Shown: one piece after another, positions 35,838-45,283 of the stretch
How positions within the stretch are numbered: position 1 is the first letter of the stretch
Layout of the letters: every line of letters begins with the position of its first letter
Source of the DNA: Shimazuella kribbensis DSM 45090
GTDB taxonomy: Bacteria > Bacillota > Bacilli > Thermoactinomycetales > Thermoactinomycetaceae
Assembly: GCF_000428065.1 (NCBI RefSeq)
Contig: NZ_ATZF01000002.1
Location: 186,001-250,000 of the forward strand
Direction: 5' to 3'
DNA: 64,000 nt
Made by a program: the position numbers and the translations under genes
The notes under the pieces: generated by a model
Told to the model about the DNA's origin: nothing
Seen by the model: the letters and a program-made list of their open reading frames with translations, nothing else
The model's database searches: none

Positions 35838-37037
35838 TTATTTTAATGAAATGGCAGGGGTTACCTCATGTGTGTGTAAAAGGATGTCAAACCAACTACT
35901 TAATAGTCCATTTATATGTGGAGGTTCTGTTTGGGGATCATAGTAAGGGCCAATCGCACGTACTTTTGTTGGGGTGTTAAGCCACGCTTTGACCGATTCT
36001 GGCTTTTTCACATGCAGGTCCAGAATATACATATCCAGTTTAGCTTTACTAAGAACTGCTTCCACAAAATCTGAGGGAGGGAACGAAATAGGATTCTGTC
36101 CTAATCCATAATGAAAAGTTAAACCAATAGAAACATAATCTTTTCCAAAGTAATCCCGAAGGTAACTGCCCTGACTATATCCGCTCTTGAGCATGTTATT
36201 ATTAGCTGTATGTCCAATTCCACCCCAATAGACAATCTTGTTACCAGTATGTTTGTGCCATAAGATGATATTTTTTGCAAATCGTTGGTCGATGGAAAGA
36301 TTATCTATGCCTTGATGTTCATAAAATTCCAAGATAAAACGGGCATACTGAATCGCGAGTTCATAACCGTTGTAAGTAGGGAGATTACATATAAGTATAT
36401 AGACCTGTTGAGCATGATCGATGAAAGCTTGTTTGTTTTGCTGTTTGGAGTACCATTTAGCATGCTCATCCATGTCACGAGAAGGACGGAGTATCGAAAA
36501 GTGGGTTTTGAGCTCTTCCATCCGTTCTGGTGCGGTTGACTGTACATAGTCAAACACAACATCAAATGCTTCCAAATGGATTGGCCCTGAGTAACCACCA
36601 AATATTTGTAGACTATCAGATGGATTTTGTTGATTGTATGATCGCATCCACAGAATCACTTCAAGTACTTCTTCTGTTTGCAAAGGCCCCCAAGCTCTAG
36701 AGAGCAATATTCTAGGATCGCCATTACCTGTTCGCAAATACTCATTTAGCTGGATAGCTAAAGCCCAGTGCATTTCCAAGACAAGCGAACGGAAGTTTAA
36801 AGACTCAACTAGAAATCTTAATGCTTGATGCTTGATGATGTAAAGCTGATGAGCGTTACGGGCACCTCGGGTTGACTCTCCAAACCCAATGATTTTTGAA
36901 TCAGATACCATAGGACCTAATGCTGCTAGATCAATTAAAGAATCTTCAGACTCCATAGTGATAAGGGAATGAGCATGATCCCTAATCCACTCGATCACCT
37001 CACCTCTACGATCTAAGTCGGATTGTACTTTCCTCAT
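35838..37037 (-). CDS. Erythromycin-esterase family protein
   Basis: A 399-residue Ere-family protein. Family marks are the N-terminal IIGFGESTRGARNAH, the strand LVLEMHWALAIQLNEYL and YWGGIGHTANNN near residue 275. Ere enzymes open macrolide rings; other members have unknown hydrolase roles. The conserved motif near residue 53 is normally GExTHG with a catalytic histidine; here that position is arginine (GESTRGA). Macrolide hydrolysis is therefore uncertain. AGGGTG precedes the ATG. It overlaps the end of a broken gene upstream. Confidence 0.82.
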   Translation of the reverse strand: MRKVQSDLDRRGEVIEWIRDHAHSLITMESEDSLIDLAALGPMVSDSKIIGFGESTRGARNAHQLYIIKHQALRFLVESLNFRSLVLEMHWALAIQLNEYLRTGNGDPRILLSRAWGPLQTEEVLEVILWMRSYNQQNPSDSLQIFGGYSGPIHLEAFDVVFDYVQSTAPERMEELKTHFSILRPSRDMDEHAKWYSKQQNKQAFIDHAQQVYILICNLPTYNGYELAIQYARFILEFYEHQGIDNLSIDQRFAKNIILWHKHTGNKIVYWGGIGHTANNNMLKSGYSQGSYLRDYFGKDYVSIGLTFHYGLGQNPISFPPSDFVEAVLSKAKLDMYILDLHVKKPESVKAWLNTPTKVRAIGPYYDPQTEPPHINGLLSSWFDILLHTHEVTPAISLK

Positions 37038-37298
37038 AAATGATCACCCTTGTTCTTGAATGTCGCATTCCACAGTTTCTTGAATTAATTTGATGATTAA
37101 GATAACTATTCTCAATAGGAATAAATATCTGCCCGTGTTTCTCAATAACCTTTTTGTTCTTTCCTGATAACTCCTGAAAATAAGTGTTCACATATGATTC
37201 GACATCTTCTAGTTTACATTCCTGTAGTCCAATAACTTTTGAGCAATAAATTTCTTTAATGGAAGATAATATTCCTTCCATATATCATCTATTTTCAC
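37006..37298 (-). pseudogene. Broken small gene, possibly a sigma-factor-like start
   Basis: GTG 37298 has GAGGAG at ideal distance and begins KIDDIWKEYYLPLKKFIAQK, which resembles the first helix of ECF sigma factors, but the frame stops after 29 codons. A second frame (KLEDVESYVNTYFQELSGKN) continues to 37006. A one-base deletion between them would explain this. The assignment to sigma factors is weak. Confidence 0.3.
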
Positions 37299-37473
37299 TT
37301 TGATAGCTCCTCTCTGATTTTATTCCGTATACTTATAAAATCATTATAAAATAGAATTGATAAAATACTTCCATCACAAAAAACATTAAAACAAACTGTA
37401 CTTTTTTGCATCTTTTTTATTTTGGTTCGTCATCATCTGTGAAACCAAAAATAAAAAACGATGAGATCACAAA

Positions 37474-38004
37474 ATGAACAACAAACAATTATTAACTTAT
37501 AATCAAAAAAGAGAAATCCAACAAATAGCTGTAGTAACACCTGATATCGAAAAAACGATGAAAGCATGGGTGGATAACTTAGGCATTGGTCCATGGATTG
37601 TAGTAACAGTGAACGGAAAATCACTTAACTACATGCATTATCAAGGGGCATTAGCGGAAGTGCCATTTGAATTTATCATCGCCATGGCAAATGTAAGTAA
37701 TAATCAATTCGAATTGATTCAACCAGTATCTGGTCCTACCATCTATGAGGAATTTTTGAGAGATACTGGGGAAGGACTGCATCATATCAAAGAAAAAATC
37801 GCTGATAAAACAGTACTGTTATCGACGCTAGAAAAATATAAAACAAAAAGTTTAAAGATTACCCAAGATGGTAGTTTTGGAGAAGATGTACACTATTATT
37901 TAAATACAGAAGATAAGCTAGGATTTTCATACGAACTTGGAAATTCTCCAGATATGGAACTCCCACCAGATATGTACACCATTTATCCTTCTGAAAAAGA
38001 ATAA
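37474..38004 (+). CDS. VOC-superfamily (glyoxalase-like) protein
   Basis: A 176-residue protein with two beta-alpha-beta-beta-beta units. The first begins IQQIAVVTPDIEKTMKAW, the second GEGLHHIKEKIADK, and GFSYELG supplies a C-terminal metal glutamate. The usual first histidine is a glutamine (IQQIAVV). Close in style to methylmalonyl-CoA-epimerase-like VOC proteins that have NLGIGPW. The enzyme activity is unknown. The ribosome site is weak (GATGAG). A terminator follows. Confidence 0.8.
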   Translation: MNNKQLLTYNQKREIQQIAVVTPDIEKTMKAWVDNLGIGPWIVVTVNGKSLNYMHYQGALAEVPFEFIIAMANVSNNQFELIQPVSGPTIYEEFLRDTGEGLHHIKEKIADKTVLLSTLEKYKTKSLKITQDGSFGEDVHYYLNTEDKLGFSYELGNSPDMELPPDMYTIYPSEKE

Positions 38005-38017
38005 TATTTGTTTTACA

Positions 38018-38045
38018 ATGGCCTTCATTTTAGAGAGGCCTTTTT
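38018..38045 (+). terminator. Terminator after VOC gene
   Basis: GGCCT / AGGCC with an eleven-base loop and five Ts. Confidence 0.75.
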
Positions 38046-38141
38046 ATTTTTTGAGGAATCTCTCTTGAAAAGTAAAGCAAGGAGATTGAGGGATCACCGT
38101 AGCATTTCGGGAAAAACACACACCGAGACATATTTTAGACA

Positions 38142-38189
38142 CAATTCAACCGACTACCTACACATTAAGGTAAATAATCGGTTGAATTG
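38142..38189. repeat. Twelve-base inverted repeat
   Basis: CAATTCAACCGA (38142-38153) and TCGGTTGAATTG (38178-38189), perfect arms with a 24-base spacer. Could be a hairpin or a dimer binding site in front of the Cys-rich frame. Confidence 0.55.
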
Positions 38190-38211
38190 TATTACTCTTT
38201 TCTAGTACTAT

Positions 38212-38625
38212 TTGGATGCAAAAGCCAATGCGTCAAAAGAAAAATATCTATGCTCCAAATGCCGAAAAATACACAAAAAGGGAGAGCGTTCCCCTATTAC
38301 CATCCTTAATCCCTTGGATGAAGAAGAGTTTTTTTGTGGAGAATGTGTAGAAGTGATTAAAGGGGATAATGCCACCACTATTCCAGATGAACACAAGTAT
38401 AGATGCTCTGTTTGTACAACAGAAAAAGACAAAATCAAAGATATCCCTGTCAAAGTAGCTAACAACGTGAGGGAAATGGGTACATTATGTACGAATTATT
38501 TTAATCTCACCTTTAGACCAAAGAAGAAAAAATGCCACAGGATCAATGAAATTTCGATCAAGAGTCTGATAACTAAAGGCTCTTTTTGTTTTTTTAAAAA
38601 AAGATATGACTCAAGTCAAATTTAA
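38212..38625 (+). CDS. Cys-rich zinc-ribbon-like protein, probably truncated
   Basis: Up to 137 residues. CSKC, CGEC and CSVC pairs form one or two zinc ribbons in the first 75 residues, separated by about 28 and 25 residues. No ATG or ribosome site precedes the frame (TTG at 38212 only). The last 40 residues run through a terminator-like hairpin (38559-38593), so the true protein, if any, ends earlier or the gene is decayed. No family recognised. Confidence 0.35.
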   Translation: MDAKANASKEKYLCSKCRKIHKKGERSPITILNPLDEEEFFCGECVEVIKGDNATTIPDEHKYRCSVCTTEKDKIKDIPVKVANNVREMGTLCTNYFNLTFRPKKKKCHRINEISIKSLITKGSFCFFKKRYDSSQI

Positions 38626-38630
38626 TAAGA

Positions 38631-38658
38631 TTGCTATATACTCAAATTTGAGTATAAT
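38631..38658 (+). promoter_or_regulatory. Promoter and palindromic operator of MFS-padR pair
   Basis: TTGCTA (38631-38636), then the perfect 20-base palindrome TATACTCAAATTTGAGTATA (38637-38656), overlapping a TATAAT minus-10 (38653-38658). The spacing between hexamers is 16. A PadR dimer bound here would block the promoter. Confidence 0.8.
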
Positions 38659-38714
38659 GAATTTGGAAGTAGTTTATTTTCTTATATACAGATGTGAAAG
38701 AGAGGAACTTGAAA

Positions 38715-40253
38715 ATGAACCAACAGAAATCAAAAACGAGCTGGACGCTGCTGGCGCTGCTACTCGGTATTTTTATGACCGCACTCGACCAGACGATCGT
38801 CTCTACGGCAATGCCGACGATCGTCAAAGAACTCGGCGGACTCGACAAGTTCGTGTGGGTGTTTTCCGCATACATGATTGCCTCCGTCGTCTTCACACCG
38901 ATTTTTGGCAAACTATCCGACATGTACGGACGAAAGCTGTTTTTTGTATTCGGCCTCATACTTTTCATGATCGGCTCGGCACTTTGTGCAACAGCTGATA
39001 ATATGACGCAATTAATCGTATTTCGCGCGATGCAAGGCATCGGCGGCGGCGCGTTGATGCCGATCGCTTTTACAATCATCTTCGACATTTTCCAGCCGGA
39101 GAAACGAGGAAAAATGAACGGTCTGTTAGGCGCGGTCTTCGGTCTTTCGAGTGTATTCGGACCAAGCATTGGCGGATATTTCACAGATTACCTGAACTGG
39201 AAATGGATATTTCTCATCAATCTGCCAATCGGCATCATCGCTACGGTTGTGCTGCTGGTGTTCTATCACGAATCGAAAAAACACAACAAACAGAAAATCG
39301 ACTATATAGGCGCCGTAACGCTTATGGTTTCTGTGTTAAGCCTTATGTTCGCACTTGAGCTTGGAGGAAAAAATTATGCCTGGGGCTCTTGGCAGATCGT
39401 CTCTTTATTTGTTGTATCTGCTGTATTTGTCGCACTCTTCCTATTTGTAGAAGCGAAAGTTGCTTCCGATCCGATCGTGAAACTATCCCTATTTCAGAGC
39501 AAGTTGTTCACTACCAGCCAGATCCTCAGCTTCATTTACGGTGCCGTCATGATGGTCGGAGCATCCTATATCCCACTCTTCATTCAGGGCGTCAAAAGCG
39601 GCTCCGCCAGTACTGCAGGTACAATCATGACACCTATGATGCTTGGCGTAGTTTTCAGCTCCGTATTCGGAGGTCGCTTCTTGAGCAGATTCAGCTATCG
39701 CACACTTATGATCATCTCCACCCTTGTGGTCCTAATTGGTGTATCGCTGCTGAGCACGATGAGCGCGGACACGTCAAATCTCATGATCACCACCTATATG
39801 GTAGTCATCGGTCTCGGCATTGGCGTCAACTACCCAGTGCTCAACATGTCAGCTCTGCATGACATTCAGCCGCAATATAAAGGAGCAGCGACATCACTCG
39901 TCATTTTCTTCCGAACGATCGGCTCTGCGCTTGGTGTCACTGTGTTCGGCGTCATCCAGTCGAACAGCTTGCACAGCCGCATTCCTGCTCCGTTCGTGGA
40001 GCACATCGGCGATGGCCGTGGCTTGTTGCAGCCCGAGTTCCAAGAGCAAATCCCGGCTCCTGCGTTGAAGCAGTTACTCGCTGCACTCGCAGACTCCATT
40101 ATCGTCGTGTTCCAATGGGAAATACTGCTTCCCATTGCCGCTTTTTTCATCGCAATAATGATGACCAAAGCCGGTATTCATCAGACGCGGCAAGGGAAGC
40201 AAAGCGCTACCAATCCTGCACATAGCGAACGTCCATCGTTCCAGTCGAGGTAG
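38715..40253 (+). CDS. DHA2-type MFS multidrug transporter, higher GC
   Basis: A 512-residue, fourteen-helix antiporter. Helix 1 carries FMTALDQTIVSTAMPTIVK and loop 2-3 GKLSDMYGRK. ATG 38715 has AGAGG nine bases upstream. GC is about 52-55% in sampled lines against about 38% in the VOC gene, indicating acquisition from a higher-GC donor. Relatives include LmrB/MdtP-type exporters. The following PadR gene, ten bases downstream, likely controls it through the palindrome in its promoter. Confidence 0.9.
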   Translation: MNQQKSKTSWTLLALLLGIFMTALDQTIVSTAMPTIVKELGGLDKFVWVFSAYMIASVVFTPIFGKLSDMYGRKLFFVFGLILFMIGSALCATADNMTQLIVFRAMQGIGGGALMPIAFTIIFDIFQPEKRGKMNGLLGAVFGLSSVFGPSIGGYFTDYLNWKWIFLINLPIGIIATVVLLVFYHESKKHNKQKIDYIGAVTLMVSVLSLMFALELGGKNYAWGSWQIVSLFVVSAVFVALFLFVEAKVASDPIVKLSLFQSKLFTTSQILSFIYGAVMMVGASYIPLFIQGVKSGSASTAGTIMTPMMLGVVFSSVFGGRFLSRFSYRTLMIISTLVVLIGVSLLSTMSADTSNLMITTYMVVIGLGIGVNYPVLNMSALHDIQPQYKGAATSLVIFFRTIGSALGVTVFGVIQSNSLHSRIPAPFVEHIGDGRGLLQPEFQEQIPAPALKQLLAALADSIIVVFQWEILLPIAAFFIAIMMTKAGIHQTRQGKQSATNPAHSERPSFQSR

Positions 40254-40263
40254 GTGAGCAAAC

Positions 40264-40839
40264 ATGTCTATGAAACTTCTGATTCTCGGCCTCCTTCTTG
40301 AAAAAGATATGCATCCTTATGAAATCAGGCAGCTTCTAAAAGAACGTCATCTACTCAAGTTCATTAAAGTCAAGGACGGTTCGCTTTATTATGCAGTCGA
40401 CCAACTCAAGAAAGATGCTTGCATTGAGATTGTCAACATCATGAAAGAATCCAATCGACCAGACCGCACGATTTACCGTATCACGGATCATGGACGGAAG
40501 CTGTTTCAGGTGCTGCTGATAAAGCAATTTTCAACGGATACAACGCTCGAAAACCCGTTGTACACCTCCCTTCCATTCGCTTTCCATGGCGATCAAGCAA
40601 AAATTGCTGAGCTGATCACGCACAAGCTGGAAGTAGCAGAGCAGCTAACAGCGCAAATGCGCATTGTCTACGAGGAACACATCCATACTGTACCAAAATC
40701 GGTGCTGCATCTGATGGCAGGCTGTTACATGCACGCCAAGACCGAAGCAAAATGGCTGCGTCGCCTGTTGCAAGATGCGAAGCAAGGCCGGCTTGGCGTC
40801 ATAGGGGAAGCATGGGACCTGGACGCCGATGACAACTAA
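40264..40839 (+). CDS. PadR-family transcriptional regulator
   Basis: A 191-residue PadR regulator with an N-terminal winged helix (LILGLLLEKDMHPYEIRQLL ... DGSLYYAVDQLKKD) and a C-terminal Vir_act_alpha_C-type helical dimerisation domain. PadR proteins usually repress an adjacent transporter and are released by aromatic ligands or drugs. It shares the higher GC of the preceding MFS gene and is co-transcribed with it. GGTGAG lies before the ATG. Confidence 0.9.
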   Translation: MSMKLLILGLLLEKDMHPYEIRQLLKERHLLKFIKVKDGSLYYAVDQLKKDACIEIVNIMKESNRPDRTIYRITDHGRKLFQVLLIKQFSTDTTLENPLYTSLPFAFHGDQAKIAELITHKLEVAEQLTAQMRIVYEEHIHTVPKSVLHLMAGCYMHAKTEAKWLRRLLQDAKQGRLGVIGEAWDLDADDN

Positions 40840-40844
40840 CACAA

Positions 40845-40889
40845 AAAATGCCTCTGTCACCAACGAAACCGTTGTAACAGAGGCATTTT
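40845..40889 (+). terminator. Terminator after MFS-padR
   Basis: Perfect thirteen-base arms AAAATGCCTCTGT / ACAGAGGCATTTT with a 19-base loop. Confidence 0.88.
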
Positions 40890-40970
40890 CCCTTAACTGC
40901 TTTTGGTTATTACTTGTTAGAAAAAGAATCCACAAAGACGGTGAATAATCCTAAGCTTCCCACTGGAGGT

Positions 40971-41375
40971 CTACTTATTTTGTAAGTCTTTTGATGAAAA
41001 ATATCCCGGTAGCAATTTATTGATCGTTGTTATTTCAAAATCTCCTTTTACGTTTGCCAAAATGATCGGTGTATCATCTTCACAAAATTCGGCAAGGATT
41101 TGTCTGCACGCACCGCATGGTGCAATCGGTCCTTCTGTGTCTCCTACAACCGCGATCGCCTGGATCTTCTTTACTCCTTCTGAAACTGCCTTAAACACTG
41201 CCGTCCGTTCTGCACAGTTTGTCAGTCCGTAGGAGGCGTTTTCAATATTACATCCGCGATAGATCGTATTGTCAGCAGTCAGCAGCGCTGCTCCTACTTT
41301 GAAGTTGGAATATGGGACATAAGCATGTTTACTCGCCGATATTGCTTCATCAATAAGTTGTTTCCATTCCATCAT
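40971..41375 (-). CDS. cdd: Cytidine deaminase
   Basis: A 134-residue homotetrameric-type deaminase converting cytidine and deoxycytidine to uridine and deoxyuridine. The zinc site is NCAERTAVF (Cys plus catalytic Glu) and APCGACRQ (two Cys). Start MMEWKQLI has GAGG upstream. It is the last gene of the deo operon, 48 bases after pdp, and feeds pyrimidine nucleosides to the phosphorylase. Confidence 0.95.
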   Translation of the reverse strand: MMEWKQLIDEAISASKHAYVPYSNFKVGAALLTADNTIYRGCNIENASYGLTNCAERTAVFKAVSEGVKKIQAIAVVGDTEGPIAPCGACRQILAEFCEDDTPIILANVKGDFEITTINKLLPGYFSSKDLQNK

Positions 41376-41423
41376 TGACCATCCTCTTCTGTTTTTTGAG
41401 CAGGCTAGTCCGATATTACCCTA

Positions 41424-42725
41424 TTAATCCGTTATTATGGTATGAATTAATTTAGGAGCCTCCGCTTTGTCTGATATCGAAATATTTTCATAAATCTTTG
41501 CTTTTACATCTTCCACATCTTCACGATTTGCATAGATGGTAACCAATGGTTCACCTTCTTTTACAGCATCGCCAACTTTTTTACGCAATAGTAAGCCAAC
41601 TGCTAAATCAATCTCATCTTCTTTTGTTGCACGACCTGCGCCTAAAAGCATTGCAGCGATACCAATCTCATCTGCCACCATGTTAGAAACAACCCCTGAT
41701 GCCTTAGCAGGTACATCCAGTACATATTTAGCTTGCGGTAATTTTTCTGGATGATCTACTATCGAGCTATCTCCACCTTGGTTACGCAAAAACTCTTTGA
41801 ATTTTTCAATGGCTTTTCCGTTTTTCATCACTTCTTTTAACATTTCACGCGCTTCTTCTAACGTGTCTGCTTTTTTTGCAAGTACAACCATTTGACTTCC
41901 TAATACAAGTACCAATTCGGTTAAGTCTTCTGGACCTTCTCCTCTTAATGTATCTATTGCTTCCTTCACTTCCAGAGCATTACCAATCGCAAAACCTAGA
42001 GGCTGTGACATATCGGATATAACAGCCATGGTTTGACGACCAACATCTTTTCCGATTCGCACCATTGCATGTGCTAATTCTTTCGCATCGTCTTCTGTCT
42101 TCATGAATGCGCCTGCACCTGTCTTCACATCAAGGACAATTGAATTCGCACCAGCCGCAATTTTTTTACTCATTATCGAACTTGCGATTAAGGGAATGGA
42201 ATTTACCGTTCCTGTCACATCACGGAGTGCATACATCTTTTTGTCTGCAGGTGTTAAATTTCCACTTTGTCCTATAATGGCAACCTTATTGCGGTTTACG
42301 ATATCAATAAATTGCTCTTTCGTAATTTCAACATGAAATCCTTCTACTGCTTCTAATTTATCTATGGTGCCACCTGTATGTCCTAAACCTCGTCCAGACA
42401 TTTTCGCAACGGGAACATCTAAAGCAGCTACCAATGGTCCTAAAACTAATGTAGTTGTATCGCCAACTCCACCTGTGGAATGTTTATCTACTTTCATCCC
42501 TTCAATCGCGGATAAATCAACTGTTTCTCCTGATTCCACCATAGCCATCGTTAAATCAGCACGCTCACGATCAGACATATCTTGAAAAAAAATAGCCATT
42601 GCAAGAGCACTTGCTTGATAATCAGGTATGGTTCCGTCCGTATACCCTTGAATAAAAAATTGAATTTCCTCTTTTGTTAGTTCTTTTCCATCACGTTTTT
42701 TCGCGATAATATCTACCATTCTCAT
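41424..42725 (-). CDS. pdp: Pyrimidine-nucleoside phosphorylase
   Basis: A 433-residue phosphorylase that splits (deoxy)uridine and thymidine with phosphate to the base and (deoxy)ribose-1-phosphate. The family start [17 protein letters not shown] is intact, as are [11 protein letters not shown] (phosphate site), [17 protein letters not shown] and KTGAGAFM. Length is as in Bacillus. It lies in the order nupC-pdp-cdd; the nupC-pdp gap holds an IS605 relic, which may reduce co-transcription. Confidence 0.96.
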   Translation of the reverse strand: MRMVDIIAKKRDGKELTKEEIQFFIQGYTDGTIPDYQASALAMAIFFQDMSDRERADLTMAMVESGETVDLSAIEGMKVDKHSTGGVGDTTTLVLGPLVAALDVPVAKMSGRGLGHTGGTIDKLEAVEGFHVEITKEQFIDIVNRNKVAIIGQSGNLTPADKKMYALRDVTGTVNSIPLIASSIMSKKIAAGANSIVLDVKTGAGAFMKTEDDAKELAHAMVRIGKDVGRQTMAVISDMSQPLGFAIGNALEVKEAIDTLRGEGPEDLTELVLVLGSQMVVLAKKADTLEEAREMLKEVMKNGKAIEKFKEFLRNQGGDSSIVDHPEKLPQAKYVLDVPAKASGVVSNMVADEIGIAAMLLGAGRATKEDEIDLAVGLLLRKKVGDAVKEGEPLVTIYANREDVEDVKAKIYENISISDKAEAPKLIHTIITD

Positions 42726-42879
42726 CCGATCACCACTCCTTTTATAGTCTTAACCTACAGTTTGAATCGTGGGATAATAGCAAGCTCAGACGATGGAGGT
42801 TTCTATCTCTCACAAGTCTGAAAAATTTTCCAAAAACACTTTACAAACATATATTCTGTTGTTAAACTACCAACAGTTG

Positions 42880-43117
42880 CTCTTTGAAAAGTGGATAGTA
42901 TATTAGGTTGTGCGAACCAAGCGTTTTGCACGTAAAATGCTATGCGTACCGAAAAATGGCTAGACTGAAAAGCGAAAACCAAGCAATAAGTCTATTCTAT
43001 GACAAAAGCAACAAAAACTCTTTTCAACCGTGGGGCTCACGGAGTTAGCTTGGTAAATGAAGTAGTCAGAAGGCTACCGTCCCAAGAATCCCATGGCTTC
43101 AGCCATGTGGAGTGTCA
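42880..43117 (+). ncRNA. tnpB-less IS605 right end / omega-RNA-like relic
   Basis: From about 42999 the plus strand carries GGGGCTCACGG, AGCTTGGTAAATGAAG, CCCAAGAATCCC, the hairpin ATGGCTTCAGCCAT and GTGTCAA. These match, in order and spacing, the tnpB 3' end and right end of the IS605 copy at 13862-13990. No tnpA or tnpB remains. The upstream part (42886-42998) shows short hairpins such as GGTTGTGCGAACC. It lies antisense in the deo operon, and the nupC stop codon lies inside its last bases. The 5' limit is uncertain. Confidence 0.6.
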
Positions 43118-44296
43118 AATGATTAAACCAACAATTGTTGCGGATAAAAAGCTCACTAACGTCGCTCCGAAAAGTAACTTCAATCCAAACTTTGCTACCA
43201 CATTTCCTTGTTTTTCATGTAAGCTTTTAACCGCACCAGCAATAATTCCAATGGAAGAGAAGTTTGCGAATGAAACAAGGAACACGGATATAATAGCAGT
43301 GGTTCTTTCTGTGAAGTTAAAGTTTCCTTGAGTTAAATTTGTCATAGCTACAAATTCATTGGATACAAGTTTCGTCGCCATTATATTACCAGCGTTCACT
43401 GCTTCATGCCAAGGAACTCCGATAATAAAAGCAAATGGTGCAAAGATATAACCAAGGAGTTCTTGGAATGAAATACCAATTATTCCTTTAAACACAGCAT
43501 TGATGAAAGCAATTAAAGCAATGAATCCAATCAGCATAGCTGCTACCGTAATAGCTACTTTAAAGCCATCTATTATATACTCTCCTAATACTTCAAAAAA
43601 GCTCTTTTTCTTTTCCTCTTGTACCTCTAACATATCTTCTTCTTCTGTAACTTCATATGGATTGATAATCGAAGCGATAATAAATCCACCAAACAAATTA
43701 AGCACTAAAGCGGTTACAACATAGTGCGGTTTTAATAAAACCATATAGGATCCAACGATAGACATCGAAACTGTCGACATCGCAGACGCACATAATGTAT
43801 ATAATCTTCTTTCCGAAAGTAAACCTAACTGTTTCTTAACGGAAATAAACACTTCCGATTGTCCTAAAATTGCGGAAGCCACAGCATTGAATGATTCCAG
43901 TTTCCCCATGCCATTTACTTTACTTAAAGCTAAACCAATATATTTCACAATAAACGGCAACACTTTTATGTGCTGTAAAATACCAATTAAAGCCGAAATA
44001 AACACAATTGGCATTAATACACTTAAAAAGAAGGAAAATTCTTTTTGATTTGCCAAACCGCCAAATACAAAATTAATTCCTTCACCAGCATATTTTAACA
44101 ATAGCCCAAAACCATCTGCGACTCCAGTGATAAGTACATTTCCCACACTCGTATTCAATAGAACAAAACCTAAAATAAACTGCACTATCACCATGGTGAT
44201 AATCGGACGATATTTGACTTTTTTTCTATTATTACTAGCAAGCCATGTGATACCTAAAATAATTATGAGTCCGATAATACCTATTACATACTTCAT
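43115..44296 (-). CDS. nupC: Concentrative nucleoside transporter NupC
   Basis: A 393-residue CNT-family H+/nucleoside symporter, the same length as B. subtilis NupC. It has eight to ten helices, with VFISALIGILQHI and the substrate-site segments LGQSEVFISVK and SNEFVAMTNL. It imports pyrimidine nucleosides for Pdp and Cdd. AGGGGAG precedes the ATG. Its TGA stop coincides with the terminal bases of the IS605 relic, so the insertion sits exactly at the gene end without lengthening the protein. Confidence 0.95.
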   Translation of the reverse strand: MKYVIGIIGLIIILGITWLASNNRKKVKYRPIITMVIVQFILGFVLLNTSVGNVLITGVADGFGLLLKYAGEGINFVFGGLANQKEFSFFLSVLMPIVFISALIGILQHIKVLPFIVKYIGLALSKVNGMGKLESFNAVASAILGQSEVFISVKKQLGLLSERRLYTLCASAMSTVSMSIVGSYMVLLKPHYVVTALVLNLFGGFIIASIINPYEVTEEEDMLEVQEEKKKSFFEVLGEYIIDGFKVAITVAAMLIGFIALIAFINAVFKGIIGISFQELLGYIFAPFAFIIGVPWHEAVNAGNIMATKLVSNEFVAMTNLTQGNFNFTERTTAIISVFLVSFANFSSIGIIAGAVKSLHEKQGNVVAKFGLKLLFGATLVSFLSATIVGLII

Positions 44297-44395
44297 AAAA
44301 TTTACTCCCCTTTTTGTATCCGCTTACATATTTTTTTAAAAAAATTATATTCGTCAACCATTTATGAATCTATTTCTGCCCATGATTTTGATGAA

Positions 44396-45067
44396 TTAGT
44401 AATTATCTGTAGCACTTTCTTTTCCATTTAAGACAATCGCAACACTTGCACTTGCACCGATTCTCGAAGCTCCAGCTTCCACCATTTTCACTGCATCTTC
44501 TCGCGTGCGAATGCCACCAGATGCTTTTACCCCAACGTTTTCTCCGACCGTTCGGCGCATCAATGCAATATCTTCCGCAGTTGCTCCACCTGTGGAAAAT
44601 CCAGTTGAAGTTTTGACAAAATCAGCACCAGCTTTTACAGCTACTTGGCAAGCACGAACTTTTTCTTCCTCTGTTAACAAACAAGTTTCCATAATAACTT
44701 TTACAAGTGCCTTTCCTTTTGCAGCTTGTACCACTTCGTCAATATCCTTTTCAACAAGTTCATAATCTCCATCTTTTAATGCTCCGACATTGATTACCAT
44801 ATCTACTTCCGTAGCACCTTTTGCAATTACATCTTTGGTTTCAAATACTTTTGTCTCTGTAGTATTTGCACCTAAAGGAAATCCAATAACTGTGCAAACA
44901 TCTACATCATGTCCTGCTAATTTTTCAGCAGCTAATTTTACCCAGATAGGATTCACACAAACAGAAGCAAAATTATATTTCTTCGCTTCCTCTAAAAGTT
45001 TTAAGACATCATTTTTTGTAGTATCCGGTTTCAAAGCTGTATGATCAATTAACTTTGCAATGTTCAT
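44396..45067 (-). CDS. deoC: Deoxyribose-phosphate aldolase
   Basis: A 223-residue class I aldolase cleaving 2-deoxyribose-5-phosphate to acetaldehyde and glyceraldehyde-3-phosphate. Clear motifs: [22 protein letters not shown], the first lysine region [14 protein letters not shown] and the Schiff-base lysine in [15 protein letters not shown], then [13 protein letters not shown] lies seven bases before the ATG. First gene of the operon after deoR; the operator lies just upstream. Confidence 0.97.
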   Translation of the reverse strand: MNIAKLIDHTALKPDTTKNDVLKLLEEAKKYNFASVCVNPIWVKLAAEKLAGHDVDVCTVIGFPLGANTTETKVFETKDVIAKGATEVDMVINVGALKDGDYELVEKDIDEVVQAAKGKALVKVIMETCLLTEEEKVRACQVAVKAGADFVKTSTGFSTGGATAEDIALMRRTVGENVGVKASGGIRTREDAVKMVEAGASRIGASASVAIVLNGKESATDNY

Positions 45068-45112
45068 TTTCTTTACTCCTCATCTCTTATACCAACTTCA
45101 TTCTAACTTCGC

Positions 45113-45150
45113 ATTGAACAAATGTAAACACTCGTTTGAAATTTTGTTCA
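45113..45150 (-). promoter_or_regulatory. Candidate DeoR operator upstream of deoC
   Basis: ATTGAACAAA (45113-45122) and TTTTGTTCA (45142-45150) form an inverted pair, with an additional TTTGAA between. B. subtilis DeoR binds ATTGAA-type repeats at the same place. Confidence 0.65.
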
Positions 45151-45243
45151 TGGTTTTTTATGAAAAATATATTATCTACTAACTATCTTGTTACCATTTT
45201 TATCTTTCGTTATTATTTTTATCAGATTATCTACTCTTCCAAT

Positions 45244-45283
45244 AAAAAAAGGCCTCTCTATTTCATTACTTTTGAGAGAACCT
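45244..45283 (-). terminator. Terminator at the end of deoR
   Basis: Stem with G-U pairs AGGTTCTCTC / AGAGAGGCCT on the minus strand followed by seven Ts; it overlaps the last codons of deoR. Confidence 0.65.
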
